Below are positions 18,112 through 27,174 of a stretch of DNA of 64,000 nt, in pieces. A program made the translations under genes and the position numbers. Below the pieces are notes generated by a model, which searched no databases, was not told the DNA's origin, and saw only the letters and a list, made by a program, of their open reading frames with translations. Positions within the stretch are counted from its first letter, which is position 1. Every line of letters starts with the position of its first letter. Source of the DNA: Rhodoferax sp. PAMC 29310 (lineage in GTDB: Bacteria > Pseudomonadota > Gammaproteobacteria > Burkholderiales > Burkholderiaceae_C); NCBI RefSeq assembly GCF_017948265.1, contig NZ_CP072852.1:2294001-2358000 (forward strand), written 5' to 3'.

Positions 18112-20451
18112 GTGAGAGTCAGAAAAAAAGTCCCCATGTTTTTGCTATCGCCGACCACTGGCGGGTGGGATTCACATGCGGGACAATACAGGGCAAACGA
18201 CCGCTCATTCTCAATGCTTGAAAATCCGTCCCCCAACGCCATTCCATCTGGTGCGCCTGACCAGTTGCGATTGGCGTTGCGCGAGCAAGACGTCATTCTG
18301 GAGACCGCCGGGGTCGGCATTGTGTTCATCAAACAGCGAACGGTGATTCGCTGCAATCAGCGGTTTGCGCAGATTTATGGCCACGCCGAGGCCAGCGACA
18401 TGCTGGGCCGGACCAGCGTCTCGCTCTACCCCGACACTGAATCCTTTTACAGCTTGGGTAAATCTGCGTTTACCGTGATGACCCAGGGGCTGACCTACAA
18501 GTCCGAGGTGTTGATGCGTCGCATTGACGGCTCGCTGTTCTGGTCGCACTTGACTGGCAAGCTGGTGAACCCGGCCGACACCGCCGAGGGTTCGATCTGG
18601 ATCATCGATGACATTCATGAAGAAAAAAAGGCCCAGGAGCGGCTCCAGGCCAGCCTTGCTGAACAGAACCTGATTTTGGACAACGCCATGGTCGGCATTG
18701 TGTTTTTGCATGACCGACACCTCACCCGGAGCAACGGCCAGTTTGAATCCATGCTCGGTTACGCGCCGGGCGAGTTGAAAGGATTCTCCTCGCGAGCGTG
18801 GTACTTAAGCGAGCAAGAATGGCTGGACGCCGGCACCCGGTGTTACGCACCCATGGCGGCAGGCAAGACATTTGAGGACGAAATGGTGCTGCGCAAAAAG
18901 GATGGTTCGCCCGTTCATTGTGCGGTCAACGCCAAAGCCATTGACCCCCATGATTTGAGCAAAGGCTCCATCTGGATCGTGCTGGACGTGAATGCCAGAA
19001 AAAAAGCAGAACTGGCTCTGGAAGACGCCCGTGACAGTCTGGAAAAACTGGTGGAAAGCCGCACGCAAGAACTCAGCCGAACCGTTGCGGAACTGGAGCA
19101 AAGGGCCATTGAGCAAAAAGCGGCTGAAGCAAAAATTCAACAACTCGCCCATTTCGACCCGTTGACCGGCTTGCCTAATCGCCTGCTGCTCAAAGACCGT
19201 TGTGTTCAAGCCCTGAGCCTGGCCGATCGCGGCCAGCGGTCCGTGGCCTTGATGTTCATTGATTTGGATCACTTCAAGAACATCAACGACTCCCTTGGCC
19301 ATCATGTGGGCGACGAGGTGTTGGTCCAACTGGCGCAGCGCCTGAAAGCCAATGTGCGCGATCAGGACACCGTGGCCCGCTTTGGCGGCGATGAGTTCAT
19401 TTTGCTATTGCCCAACGCCGATATGCTGGGGGCGGCTCACGTCGCCGACAAGTTGCTTCAGTCCGCCATGAAGCCGCTGCACATTGGACAGCACGATCTC
19501 ACGGTGACTCCCTCAATCGGTATTGCGATCTACCCCAAAGACGGGGCCGACCTGGACACTTTGTACAAATGCGCCGATGCCGCCATGTACCGGGCCAAGG
19601 AGGAAGGTCGCAACAGTTACCGATTTTTTACTTCCGAGCTGCAAGCCGTATCAGACCGCACCTTGATGCTGGACAACGCGTTGCGCCGAGCGCTGGAACG
19701 CGACCAATTGACGCTCCAATACCAGCCTCAAATAGACATAAAAACAAATCGGGTCATTGGCGCCGAAGCCTTGCTACGCTGGCACCACCCTGAGCTGGGT
19801 CCGGTTTCACCGGCAGAATTTATACCGATTGCAGAGAGCAACGGACACATTCTTTCCATCGGCGAGTGGGTGGTGCGCACGGCCGTGAATCAACTCGCGC
19901 TATGGCTCAAGGGGGGTATGCAAGCGCTCACCATGTCGGTGAACCTGTCGGCGATTCAATTCAGGCACGCAGAGCTGCCAGAACTGGTGTCGCGCATCCT
20001 GAGCGATGCCGGTCTGCCCCCCGAGCTGCTGGAGCTGGAGCTTACCGAAGGGGTGGCCATGAACAACCCCCAGAAAGCCATCGCGGTCATGGACGACCTT
20101 CACCAGAGAGGGGTTCGCTTGTCCATTGACGATTTCGGAACTGGCTACTCCTCACTGAGCTACCTGAAACGATTCAAGGTTTACAAACTCAAGATTGATC
20201 AGACCTTTGTGCGGTACATCACCACCGACCCGGACGACAAGGCGATTGTGGGCGCCATCATTAGTCTGGCCAGCAGCATGGGCATGCAAACCATTGCTGA
20301 GGGGGTGGAAACCGAGGGGCAGTTGGAGTTTCTGCGCAGTGAGGGCTGTGACGAGGTGCAGGGCTATTATTTCAGCCGGCCCTTGACCCCGTCCGCCTTT
20401 GAAAGTTTTGTCAGCGGCCGCTGCGGTCAGTCTGACACCAGCCAGACCTGA
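18112..20451 (+). CDS. PAS-PAS-GGDEF-EAL signalling protein
   Basis: A soluble c-di-GMP enzyme of up to 779 aa (ATG/GTG 18112; an internal ATG at 18214 gives 745 aa and starts closer to the first PAS domain). Two PAS domains lie at about residues 55-175 and 180-300, each ending in a PAC-like SIWI-DD/DV segment, followed by a coiled-coil linker. The GGDEF domain has an intact RFGGDEF near residue 423. The EAL domain has EALLRWHHP near 555, NLSAIQF near 605, and the second-metal DDFGTGYSSLSYLKRF motif near 675. Both activities could be present; which dominates cannot be read. It separates the ynjC- and ynjD-like genes. Confidence 0.92.
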   Translation: MRVRKKVPMFLLSPTTGGWDSHAGQYRANDRSFSMLENPSPNAIPSGAPDQLRLALREQDVILETAGVGIVFIKQRTVIRCNQRFAQIYGHAEASDMLGRTSVSLYPDTESFYSLGKSAFTVMTQGLTYKSEVLMRRIDGSLFWSHLTGKLVNPADTAEGSIWIIDDIHEEKKAQERLQASLAEQNLILDNAMVGIVFLHDRHLTRSNGQFESMLGYAPGELKGFSSRAWYLSEQEWLDAGTRCYAPMAAGKTFEDEMVLRKKDGSPVHCAVNAKAIDPHDLSKGSIWIVLDVNARKKAELALEDARDSLEKLVESRTQELSRTVAELEQRAIEQKAAEAKIQQLAHFDPLTGLPNRLLLKDRCVQALSLADRGQRSVALMFIDLDHFKNINDSLGHHVGDEVLVQLAQRLKANVRDQDTVARFGGDEFILLLPNADMLGAAHVADKLLQSAMKPLHIGQHDLTVTPSIGIAIYPKDGADLDTLYKCADAAMYRAKEEGRNSYRFFTSELQAVSDRTLMLDNALRRALERDQLTLQYQPQIDIKTNRVIGAEALLRWHHPELGPVSPAEFIPIAESNGHILSIGEWVVRTAVNQLALWLKGGMQALTMSVNLSAIQFRHAELPELVSRILSDAGLPPELLELELTEGVAMNNPQKAIAVMDDLHQRGVRLSIDDFGTGYSSLSYLKRFKVYKLKIDQTFVRYITTDPDDKAIVGAIISLASSMGMQTIAEGVETEGQLEFLRSEGCDEVQGYYFSRPLTPSAFESFVSGRCGQSDTSQT

Positions 20452-20476
20452 CCACCGCGCCGCGTGGCCAGCCGAT

Positions 20477-21034
20477 TTACTTGATGGCGGGCGACTTGGC
20501 AGGCGTGATGCCCAGGCGCTTGGAGAGTGACTGCTCCAGAAGTTTGACTTTCGGGTTGATCACATCCTGGGTTTCAGCCACCAGTTTTTCAACCAGTGCT
20601 TTTTGCATGTCGCCGCCCAGCGCCACGAACTTGCGGTTCACCGGTGACTCGATGATGGCGATCAACTCCTTGAGCTCCTGCTCGGAGAATTTTTCTTCGA
20701 TCAGAGCGCCAACGGTAGAAGGTGCCAGCTTCAGGGCGCGCTCGGTCACCAAAGGCACAGCTTCATCCAAGTATTTTTTCAGGTCAGCCTGCATGTCTTT
20801 GGCCACGGCTTCACGCTTGTCCAAGGTCACGCGAGCCTGCAAGGCCAGGCCGGCTTGTTGCACCATCACGGCAGCAGGGCGCTCGGCCAGCGCGCGGGCT
20901 GCCGTTTCGATGCCGGGTTGTTGCAGTTGCAACAACTTGGTCACCAGCTCTTTTTTTGCGGCGCTGGATTCAGCTTGAGCGACACCGCTCAGGGCCATCA
21001 AGGGCACCATGGCCAATACGATCAATTTTTTCAT
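20477..21034 (-). CDS. DUF2059 secreted protein
   Basis: A 185-aa protein with a clear Sec signal peptide (MKKLIVLAMVPLMALSGVAQAES, cleaved after AQA). The mature part is helical and Ala/Leu/Lys-rich, with a region matching DUF2059 (KFSEQELKELIAIIESPVNRKF near residues 120-140). This family is exported and of unknown function. The start at 21034 is preferred over an upstream ATG, because the signal peptide begins there and a GGAG-like site precedes it. It is convergent with the PAS-GGDEF-EAL gene and divergent from the ynjD-like gene. Confidence 0.82.
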   Translation of the reverse strand: MKKLIVLAMVPLMALSGVAQAESSAAKKELVTKLLQLQQPGIETAARALAERPAAVMVQQAGLALQARVTLDKREAVAKDMQADLKKYLDEAVPLVTERALKLAPSTVGALIEEKFSEQELKELIAIIESPVNRKFVALGGDMQKALVEKLVAETQDVINPKVKLLEQSLSKRLGITPAKSPAIK

Positions 21035-21175
21035 TTGCTGTTCTCCCGAAAGGTAAATCCACATAAATGCCCCGATCCAGAATGGCCGGGCGTGAAACCA
21101 TTATCCTCCTGCCAAGCCTGCCGGTTCTCAGCCCTGCCGGCGCGCACAGTCCCTTCCCCCTCCAACGAGAGCCTC

Positions 21176-21796
21176 ATGAGTCTTGACATCGCGCTGATCC
21201 AGCTTCGCACCCCCACCAGCACCCTGCTCCGGGGTTTTACGCTGCAGGTGCCCCCCGGCGTGATTCACACCGTCATGGGCGCCAGCGGGTCCGGCAAGTC
21301 CAGCCTGCTGGCTGCGGTGTGCGGCACCCTGCCCGACCCCGTTCAGTTTGAGGGCACCATCACCCTCAACGGCACCCGCATTGATACCCTGCCCACCGAG
21401 AAACGCCAGGTGGGCATCCTGTTTCAAGAAGACTTGCTGTTTGCCCACATGACAGTGTTTGAGAACCTGTTGTTTGCCTTGCCTCCCGGCCCCAAGGCCC
21501 AGCGTGCGGCCGCTGTGACGCAAGGTCTTGAAGATCTGGAGATGGCCGCCTTTGCCCAGGCCGACCCAGCCACCTTGTCGGGTGGGCAACGAGGCCGGGT
21601 GGCCTTGATGCGGGCGCTGCTGGCCCAGCCCCAGGCACTGCTGCTGGATGAGCCGTTTTCCAAGCTGGACGCTGCCTTGCGCGAACGCATGCGTGACTTT
21701 GTCTTCAAAACTGTAAGAAAACGCAGCATCCCCGTACTAATGGTCACACACGATGTTTCTGACATCGCCGACCCCAGCCACCTGACCCAGCTTTAA
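21176..21796 (+). CDS. ynjD: YnjD-type ABC transporter ATP-binding protein
   Basis: A compact 206-aa ABC ATPase with Walker A GASGSGKSS near residue 38, Q-loop (GILFQEDLLFAHM near 80), signature LSGGQ near 138, Walker B ALLLDEPFSKLD near 158 and H-loop (MVTHD near 193). It should energise the YnjC-type permease. The frame extends upstream but the ATG at 21176 gives the family N-terminus. It lies eight bases before the ynjF-like gene, as ynjD is close to ynjF in enterobacteria. Confidence 0.88.
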   Translation: MSLDIALIQLRTPTSTLLRGFTLQVPPGVIHTVMGASGSGKSSLLAAVCGTLPDPVQFEGTITLNGTRIDTLPTEKRQVGILFQEDLLFAHMTVFENLLFALPPGPKAQRAAAVTQGLEDLEMAAFAQADPATLSGGQRGRVALMRALLAQPQALLLDEPFSKLDAALRERMRDFVFKTVRKRSIPVLMVTHDVSDIADPSHLTQL

Positions 21797-21803
21797 GCCA
21801 CCC

Positions 21804-22409
21804 ATGCTCGACCGAACTGCCACCGCCCTGATCAAGCCCGCCGTACAAGGAATGGCCACGGTCTTGTTCCGTGTCGGACTCACCGCCAACCAGATCACAG
21901 TGGCCGGCTTCGCGTTAGGTATTTTTTCTGCGGTTTTGATAGCTAATGGTGCATACGTTTTGGGCGCTGTGGCCCTATTGACCTCCAGACTTCTGGACGC
22001 ACTGGACGGTGCCGTGGCCCGCATGAGCCAGGCCACAGACCAAGGTGGCTTTCTCGACATTGCGCTGGATTTTTTGTTCTACGCCAGCATTCCCCTGGCC
22101 TTCGCGGTGGCCGATCCACCCAGAAACGCCCTGCCCGCCGCCGTGCTTCTGGCCGCGTTCATTGGCACCGCCACCAGCTTTCTGGCCTTTGCGGCCATTG
22201 CCGCCAAGCGCGGTCTGAACAGTCTGGACTACCCCGACAAATCGTTTTACTTTTTGGGCGGACTGACCGAAGCCACCGAAACCTTGGCCTTCTTCGCAGC
22301 CATGTGCGTCTGGCCTGAGCACTTCGCCACACTGGCCTACGTTTTTGCCGCCCTGTGCGTCGTCACCATCGCTACCCGTCTCTGGTGGGGATGGCGCGCC
22401 TTTGCGTGA
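21804..22409 (+). CDS. ynjF: CDP-alcohol phosphatidyltransferase (YnjF-like)
   Basis: A 201-aa inner-membrane enzyme that exchanges CMP of a CDP-alcohol for another alcohol in phospholipid-type synthesis. The hallmark D-G-x2-A-R-x8-G-x3-D-x3-D motif is present as DALDGAVARMSQATDQGGFLD...D near residues 65-90. Several hydrophobic segments flank it. Its substrate is not predictable. The gene follows the ynjD-like ATPase by seven bases, conserving the E. coli ynj neighbourhood. Confidence 0.88.
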   Translation: MLDRTATALIKPAVQGMATVLFRVGLTANQITVAGFALGIFSAVLIANGAYVLGAVALLTSRLLDALDGAVARMSQATDQGGFLDIALDFLFYASIPLAFAVADPPRNALPAAVLLAAFIGTATSFLAFAAIAAKRGLNSLDYPDKSFYFLGGLTEATETLAFFAAMCVWPEHFATLAYVFAALCVVTIATRLWWGWRAFA

Positions 22410-22433
22410 CCCTTTTCTACAACCGAGTGAATA

Positions 22434-24599
22434 ATGATGAATAAGAAAAAAATCGGTCTGATCGTTGTGCTGCTGGCCCTGCTGGCTGCGTTCTTCGTCC
22501 TGGACCTGGGCCGTTATTTGAGTCTGGATTACATAAAAAGCAGCCAGTCCGCGTTCGAATCCATTTACGCTGAAAAACCCCTGATCGTGGCGGGCACCTA
22601 TTTCGCCATCTACGTCGCCGTGACCGCTTTGTCCGTCCCGGGCGCCGCGATCATGACCTTGGCCGGTGGTGCCATTTTCGGCACGCTGTGGGGCACGGTG
22701 ATTGTGTCGTTTGCCTCCAGCCTGGGCGCCACACTGGCTTTTCTGGCCGCGCGTTTTGTGCTTCGCGACAGCATTGAGGCCCGCTTTGGCGCGCGCCTGA
22801 CCGAGTTCAACAAAGGCGTTGAAAAGGAAGGTGCGTTTTACCTCTTTACCCTGCGCCTGGTGCCGCTGGTGCCCTTCTTTGTCATCAACCTGCTGATGGG
22901 TCTGACAAAGATGAAGACCCTCACCTTCTACGGCGTGAGCCAGCTCGGCATGCTGGCCGGCACCGCCGTGTACGTGAATGCTGGCACGCAGTTGGCCCAG
23001 CTGGAATCCCTCAAGGGCATCTTGAGCCCCGGCTTGATTGGCTCGTTTGTGCTGCTGGGTATCTTTCCCCTGCTGGCTCGCAAAGTCACAGAGGCATTGA
23101 AAGGCCGTAAAGTCTATGCCCGGTGGGCCCACCTCAAACCCAAGTCGTTTGACCGCAACCTGATCGTCATTGGTGCCGGCGCGGGCGGACTGGTGTCGGC
23201 CTACATTGCCGCAGCGGTCAAGGCCAAGGTGACCCTGATTGAAGCGCATAAGATGGGCGGTGACTGCCTGAACTACGGCTGCGTGCCGAGCAAAGCGCTC
23301 ATCAAAAGCGCCAAGCTGGCCCATCAGATGAAGCACGGCGCCCGGTACGGCTTGTCCGACACCACACCCAGCTTCAGCTTCAAGGGCGTCATGCAGCGTA
23401 TTCACGATGTGATTGCCGCCATTGAGCCGCACGACAGCGTGGAGCGCTACACCAGCCTGGGCGTCGAAGTGTTGCAGGGCTACGCAAAAATTGTGAACCC
23501 TTGGACAGTGGAAATTGCCCTGAACGACGGCAGCAAGCAGGTGCTGACCGGCCGCGCGATCGTGATTGCTGCTGGTGCTCGCCCCTTTGTGCCGCCGCTC
23601 CCCGGTCTGGACGACGTGGGTTACGTGACCAGTGACAACCTGTGGGACGAATTTGCCAAGATGGACGACATTCCCAAGCGCCTGGTGGTGTTGGGTGGTG
23701 GCCCCATTGGCTGCGAGCTGGCGCAGAGCTTTGCCCGCCTGGGTGCGCAAGTGATGCAGATAGAGATGGCGCCGCGCATCATGGGGCGTGAAGACGAAGA
23801 GGTCTCTGCCCTGGCCAAAGCTGCCCTGCAGGCCGATGGCGTGCAGGTGCTCACCGGCCACAAGGCACTGCGCTGTGAAAAAGTGGGGGATGTCAAAACC
23901 ATCATCGTGGAACACGAAGGCCAAGAGATTCGCCTCGAATTTGACGCCCTGCTGTGCGCCGTAGGCCGCGTGGCCCGCCTCACCGGCTACGGACTGGAAG
24001 AACTTGGCATTGAAACCCAGCGCACCGTGCCCACCAACGAGTACCTGCAAACCATTTACCCCAACATTTACGCTGCCGGCGACGTGGCCGGACCTTACCA
24101 GTTCACCCATGTGGCCTCGCATCAGGCTTGGTACACGGCAGTCAACGCGCTGTTTGGCGACTTCAAGAAATTCAAGGCCGACTACCGTGTCATCCCTTGG
24201 GCGACCTTCATCGACCCCGAGGTCGCCCGGGTGGGCCTGAACGAGACCGACGCCCAAGAGAAGAACGTGCCTTATGAGGTGACGAAATACGGCATCGACG
24301 ACCTGGACCGCGCCATTGCCGACAGCGAAGCCCACGGCTTTGTGAAGGTGCTCACCGTGCCTGGCAAAGACACGATTTTGGGCGTCACCATCGTCGGCAC
24401 TCATGCCGGTGACTTGCTGGCCGAGTATGTACTGGCCATGAAACACGGCCTGGGCCTGAACAAGATTCTGGGCACCATCCACACCTACCCAACGCTGGCC
24501 GAGGCCAACAAGTACGCCGCCGGGGAGTGGAAGCGCGCCCACCAACCCAAAAAACTGCTGGAATGGGTCGCCAAGTACCACGACTGGAAGCGCGGTTGA
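22434..24599 (+). CDS. Fusion of VTT/DedA-like membrane domain with mercuric-reductase-like flavoprotein
   Basis: A 721-aa two-domain protein. Residues 1-235 are a membrane domain of the VTT (SNARE-associated/TVP38-DedA) family, with PGAAIMTLAGGAIFG near 65 and LRLVPLVPFFVINLLMG near 140. Residues 240-721 are a class I pyridine-nucleotide disulfide oxidoreductase: FAD-binding VIGAGAGGL near 245, the redox-active CLNYGC pair in GGDCLNYGCVPSKALI near 275, the NAD(P)-binding VVLGGGPIGCELAQ near 420, and a C-terminal HTYPTLAE carrying the catalytic His-Glu. The soluble part resembles MerA/dihydrolipoamide dehydrogenases, but there is no N-terminal metal-binding domain or the C-terminal vicinal cysteines of true MerA. 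The substrate is unknown. Confidence 0.9.
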   Translation: MMNKKKIGLIVVLLALLAAFFVLDLGRYLSLDYIKSSQSAFESIYAEKPLIVAGTYFAIYVAVTALSVPGAAIMTLAGGAIFGTLWGTVIVSFASSLGATLAFLAARFVLRDSIEARFGARLTEFNKGVEKEGAFYLFTLRLVPLVPFFVINLLMGLTKMKTLTFYGVSQLGMLAGTAVYVNAGTQLAQLESLKGILSPGLIGSFVLLGIFPLLARKVTEALKGRKVYARWAHLKPKSFDRNLIVIGAGAGGLVSAYIAAAVKAKVTLIEAHKMGGDCLNYGCVPSKALIKSAKLAHQMKHGARYGLSDTTPSFSFKGVMQRIHDVIAAIEPHDSVERYTSLGVEVLQGYAKIVNPWTVEIALNDGSKQVLTGRAIVIAAGARPFVPPLPGLDDVGYVTSDNLWDEFAKMDDIPKRLVVLGGGPIGCELAQSFARLGAQVMQIEMAPRIMGREDEEVSALAKAALQADGVQVLTGHKALRCEKVGDVKTIIVEHEGQEIRLEFDALLCAVGRVARLTGYGLEELGIETQRTVPTNEYLQTIYPNIYAAGDVAGPYQFTHVASHQAWYTAVNALFGDFKKFKADYRVIPWATFIDPEVARVGLNETDAQEKNVPYEVTKYGIDDLDRAIADSEAHGFVKVLTVPGKDTILGVTIVGTHAGDLLAEYVLAMKHGLGLNKILGTIHTYPTLAEANKYAAGEWKRAHQPKKLLEWVAKYHDWKRG

Positions 24600-24613
24600 A
24601 TCGACATCTGCTG

Positions 24614-25375
24614 ATGACGCCCCACCGTCTAAATAGAGATGCTATTCATTTAATAGCTGCTTGCGCATTACTGACGGGCGGCAGCACCTCTTTTTCCTTG
24701 GAAAAATCAGTCCCAACCCAGTTGGCTTCTTTTGAGGGCGAAGGCCAGCAGGACCTGAACCCCGCCTGGCGACTAAGCGTTCTGCCCGCTGACAAAGGCA
24801 TTGCGCCCAGCCGCTTCGAGCGAGCGGTGGTGGACGGCGTGGCCGGCCTCAAGGTCAGCACCGATGCGTCCTACGGCGTCTTGTCCCATGCCTGGCACGG
24901 CGCCACGCCCGCGACCTTGAGTTGGCGCTGGCGGGTGGATCAGCCCCTGGCGGGCGCTGATCTGAGCGCCAAGGCCGGCGACGACGCGGCACTCAAAGTG
25001 TGTGTGATGTTCGACCAACCCACCTCAGAAATCCCCTTTTTCCAGCGAACCGGCCTGGCCCTTGCCAAGTCGGTGACTGGTCAAGACCTGCCCAACGCCA
25101 CGCTTTGCTACGTGTGGGACCAGCGCTACAGCGAAGGCACACTGGGCGCCAACCCCTACACGGCACGCGTGCGCTACATCGTGCTGGGCGGCCCCGGCGC
25201 CACGCTGGGCCAATGGACCACCCAGACGCGCCGGGTGGCAGATGACTTTCAACGCCTTTTCGGCAAAGAAAGCCCCCGCACCCCGCCCGTCACCGATGTG
25301 GCGATTGGGGCCGACAGCGACAATACGCGGGGGCACAGCCTGGCCTACATCAGCCAGCTGCGCTGGTTGCCCTGA
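24614..25375 (+). CDS. DUF3047 protein
   Basis: A 253-aa protein with a short signal-like hydrophobic stretch (IHLIAACALLTGGSTSF) and a globular domain with the DUF3047 pattern: LSWRWRVDQPLAGADLSAKAGDDAALKVCVMF near residues 100-130, LCYVWD near 155 and YIVLGG near 185. The function of the family is unknown. The N-terminal hydrophobic codons coincide with a short repeat found elsewhere in the window. ATG 24614 is just after the stop of the flavoprotein gene and is likely cotranscribed. Confidence 0.75.
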   Translation: MTPHRLNRDAIHLIAACALLTGGSTSFSLEKSVPTQLASFEGEGQQDLNPAWRLSVLPADKGIAPSRFERAVVDGVAGLKVSTDASYGVLSHAWHGATPATLSWRWRVDQPLAGADLSAKAGDDAALKVCVMFDQPTSEIPFFQRTGLALAKSVTGQDLPNATLCYVWDQRYSEGTLGANPYTARVRYIVLGGPGATLGQWTTQTRRVADDFQRLFGKESPRTPPVTDVAIGADSDNTRGHSLAYISQLRWLP

Positions 25376-25433
25376 TGAATTCAAGTCGCGGCAACCCGCC
25401 GCGCTTATCGGCCTTGATACGGATATTGTTGAC

Positions 25434-26537
25434 ATGAAAAAACTGGTGTTGTTGGGTGCGGGTCACGCCCATGTGCACGTTCTCTCGACTTTGGCGGCCA
25501 AGCCGCTGCCCGGCGTGCAGGTCACGCTGGTGGCGCCGTTTCCGCGCCAGCTCTACTCTGGCATGGTGCCGGGTTTTGTGGCTGGCCACTACACGTTGGA
25601 CGAGTGCGTCATTCAGCTTGAACCGCTGCTCAAAGGCACCGACATCACTTGGCTGCCCCGCAGCGTAACCGCACTGGACGCCAACGCCCGAACCGTCACC
25701 CTGGACGACGGCAGCACCGTCGACTTTGACTGGATATCTGTCAACACCGGGCCGGTGCAAGACCGCCAAAAGACCGACGCCATGATGCCCGGCGCCCGCG
25801 AGCACGGCTTGTTTGTGCGCCCCATCGAATCCTTCGGCGCCCTGTGGCCCCAAGTGCTGGAAATGGCCCAAACCAAACCCCTGCGCCTGGCCGTGATTGG
25901 CGGCGGCGCCGCTGGCATTGAATTGTGCATGGCGGTGCGCCAGCGCCTGCCCAAAGCCTCGGTCACCCTCATCAACGGCAGTGGCGAACTGGCCGCGACC
26001 TACCCCGAAGGCGTGCGACAGCGCGTTGGCCGGGCCCTGAAAGCACGCGGCATCATCGTCCTGCTTGAACGAGCCAGCCGCATTCAGGCCGGCGAGGTTA
26101 CGCTGGAAAGCGGCGCCACCCTGGCTTGCGACGTGCCCATCATTGCCACCGGCGCCCAAGCCCCCGCCTGGCTCGCCACCAGTGGGCTCACTTTGGACGA
26201 ACAAGGTTTCATGGCGGTGGACGCTTTTCAGCGATCACCCAGCCACGACCACATCTTTGCCGCCGGCGACGTCTGCACCCGCATCGACCAGCCCCTGCCC
26301 CGCAGCGGCGTCTACGCCGTGCGAGCCGGCCCCGCCCTGCTAACCAACCTCACCGCCGTGCTGGCCGGCGTGCCCCCCGTGGCCCATCTGCCGCCCAAAA
26401 ACACCTTAAATCTGCTGTCCTGCGGCGACCACTACGCCATCGCCACCTGGGGCGACTACAACACCCAAGGCCGCTGGGTCTGGTGGCTGAAAGACTGGAT
26501 TGACCGGGGATTTATCAAGCGCTACAGCCGGCCTTGA
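25434..26537 (+). CDS. FAD-dependent oxidoreductase of the SelD-associated type
   Basis: A 367-aa NDH-2-like flavoprotein with the N-terminal dinucleotide motif LLGAGHAHVHVL (residues 6-17), a second Rossmann GxGxxG (VIGGGAAGIEL near 154), and the FAD-binding AAGDV segment near 280. The GAGHAHV N-terminus marks the family found fused to, or beside, selenophosphate synthetase SelD in many organisms. Here the selD-like gene is 5.5 kb away on the other strand, with an accessory island between them. The role in selenium metabolism is not established; reduction of a selenium intermediate is a guess. ATG 25434 is chosen over in-frame upstream codons inside the DUF3047 gene. Confidence 0.85.
   Translation: MKKLVLLGAGHAHVHVLSTLAAKPLPGVQVTLVAPFPRQLYSGMVPGFVAGHYTLDECVIQLEPLLKGTDITWLPRSVTALDANARTVTLDDGSTVDFDWISVNTGPVQDRQKTDAMMPGAREHGLFVRPIESFGALWPQVLEMAQTKPLRLAVIGGGAAGIELCMAVRQRLPKASVTLINGSGELAATYPEGVRQRVGRALKARGIIVLLERASRIQAGEVTLESGATLACDVPIIATGAQAPAWLATSGLTLDEQGFMAVDAFQRSPSHDHIFAAGDVCTRIDQPLPRSGVYAVRAGPALLTNLTAVLAGVPPVAHLPPKNTLNLLSCGDHYAIATWGDYNTQGRWVWWLKDWIDRGFIKRYSRP
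26379..26533 (+). repeat. 155-bp direct repeat, copy 1 (3' end of FAD oxidoreductase gene)
   Basis: This is the intact last 155 bases of the FAD oxidoreductase coding region. The same stretch recurs at 27527-27681 without gaps and with about 11 mismatches by eye. The copy here continues into the gene's normal stop codon. Confidence 0.9.
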
Positions 26538-26778
26538 GGGCGCTAAAGGGGGATCATGGCCAAAATCGCTTGAGACATGCCAACCAATGAAGTGACATGT
26601 CTTTTGTTGGGCGTCCAGCATGACAGAGTCGGAGACAACGACCCAAAAAATGCAAGTATCGCGTCAACGCAATCAATAGGCGTATAAGGCTGCGTTAGCC
26701 CCACCAAGGCAGTGGCATCGGCTCCGGTGCCTGCTTTGCTCAGAATTCGGCACTGCGGCCAAGCAGTGACAACCACGG
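26538..26778. other. Island start, no supported gene
   Basis: Between the FAD oxidoreductase stop and the next gene. Short open frames exist on both strands but none shows a family pattern or a ribosome-binding site. A loose inverted repeat (AACGCA at 26664 and TGCGTT about 30 bases later) is present and could be chance. Confidence 0.4.
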
Positions 26779-27174
26779 CTACTTCTCGATAGCGGCGGCA
26801 AGTCCTTCAGGATCGGCGACGCTCACCCATAGCTTCGAGTGCTTTCTGAACCCAATGACACGGGGCACTTTTTGGACGAACTCGATGCTCAGCCCCTTTT
26901 TATGATTGGTGCCAAAGGTGATGCTGTCGTCAGTCAAGCTCAGCCGAAGTCCAACAGCGGTGTACCAACGGTGCGGACCGGTGACAAGCGTGCGGCGAAC
27001 GTTGTCTTTCGTCGTTTTCACCTTGAACCGTCCAAAGGTGGCGACGAGATCGCCGTTGTCGCAGATCGACACGCCATCGTCCTTGCGAACGCCAAGTGCC
27101 AAGAACAACGCGCTCCAACGTTTGTCGAATCGATAAGGGAAGTGAATTGCGGCGACGGCCGTATTTTTTTTCAT
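26779..27174 (-). CDS. Uncharacterised small protein, actinobacterial-looking
   Basis: A 131-aa cytosolic protein with no signal peptide or membrane segment. It reads HFPYRFDKRWSALFLALGV, then NGDLVATFGRFKVKTT, LSLTDDSITFGTNHKKG and a C-terminal LWVSVADPEGLAAAI. I recall a family with this layout mainly in mycobacteria and related actinobacteria, which would suggest transfer, but I cannot confirm this. The ATG at 27174 has a weak GGAAA upstream; a TTG at 27189 is possible. Function unknown. It lies between the two copies of the 155-bp repeat. Confidence 0.6.
   Translation of the reverse strand: MKKNTAVAAIHFPYRFDKRWSALFLALGVRKDDGVSICDNGDLVATFGRFKVKTTKDNVRRTLVTGPHRWYTAVGLRLSLTDDSITFGTNHKKGLSIEFVQKVPRVIGFRKHSKLWVSVADPEGLAAAIEK

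Noticed and set aside
21975..24581. 868-codon open frame on the minus strand opposite the VTT-flavoprotein gene
   Set aside because: It is His/Gly/Gln-rich with no family pattern, and mirrors a GC-rich gene whose domains are complete on the + strand.
26660..26705. Possible integron attC site or recombination site in the island
   Set aside because: Only a 6-bp inverted repeat with GTTAGCC, which does not fit the GTTRRRY core, and there is no integrase.
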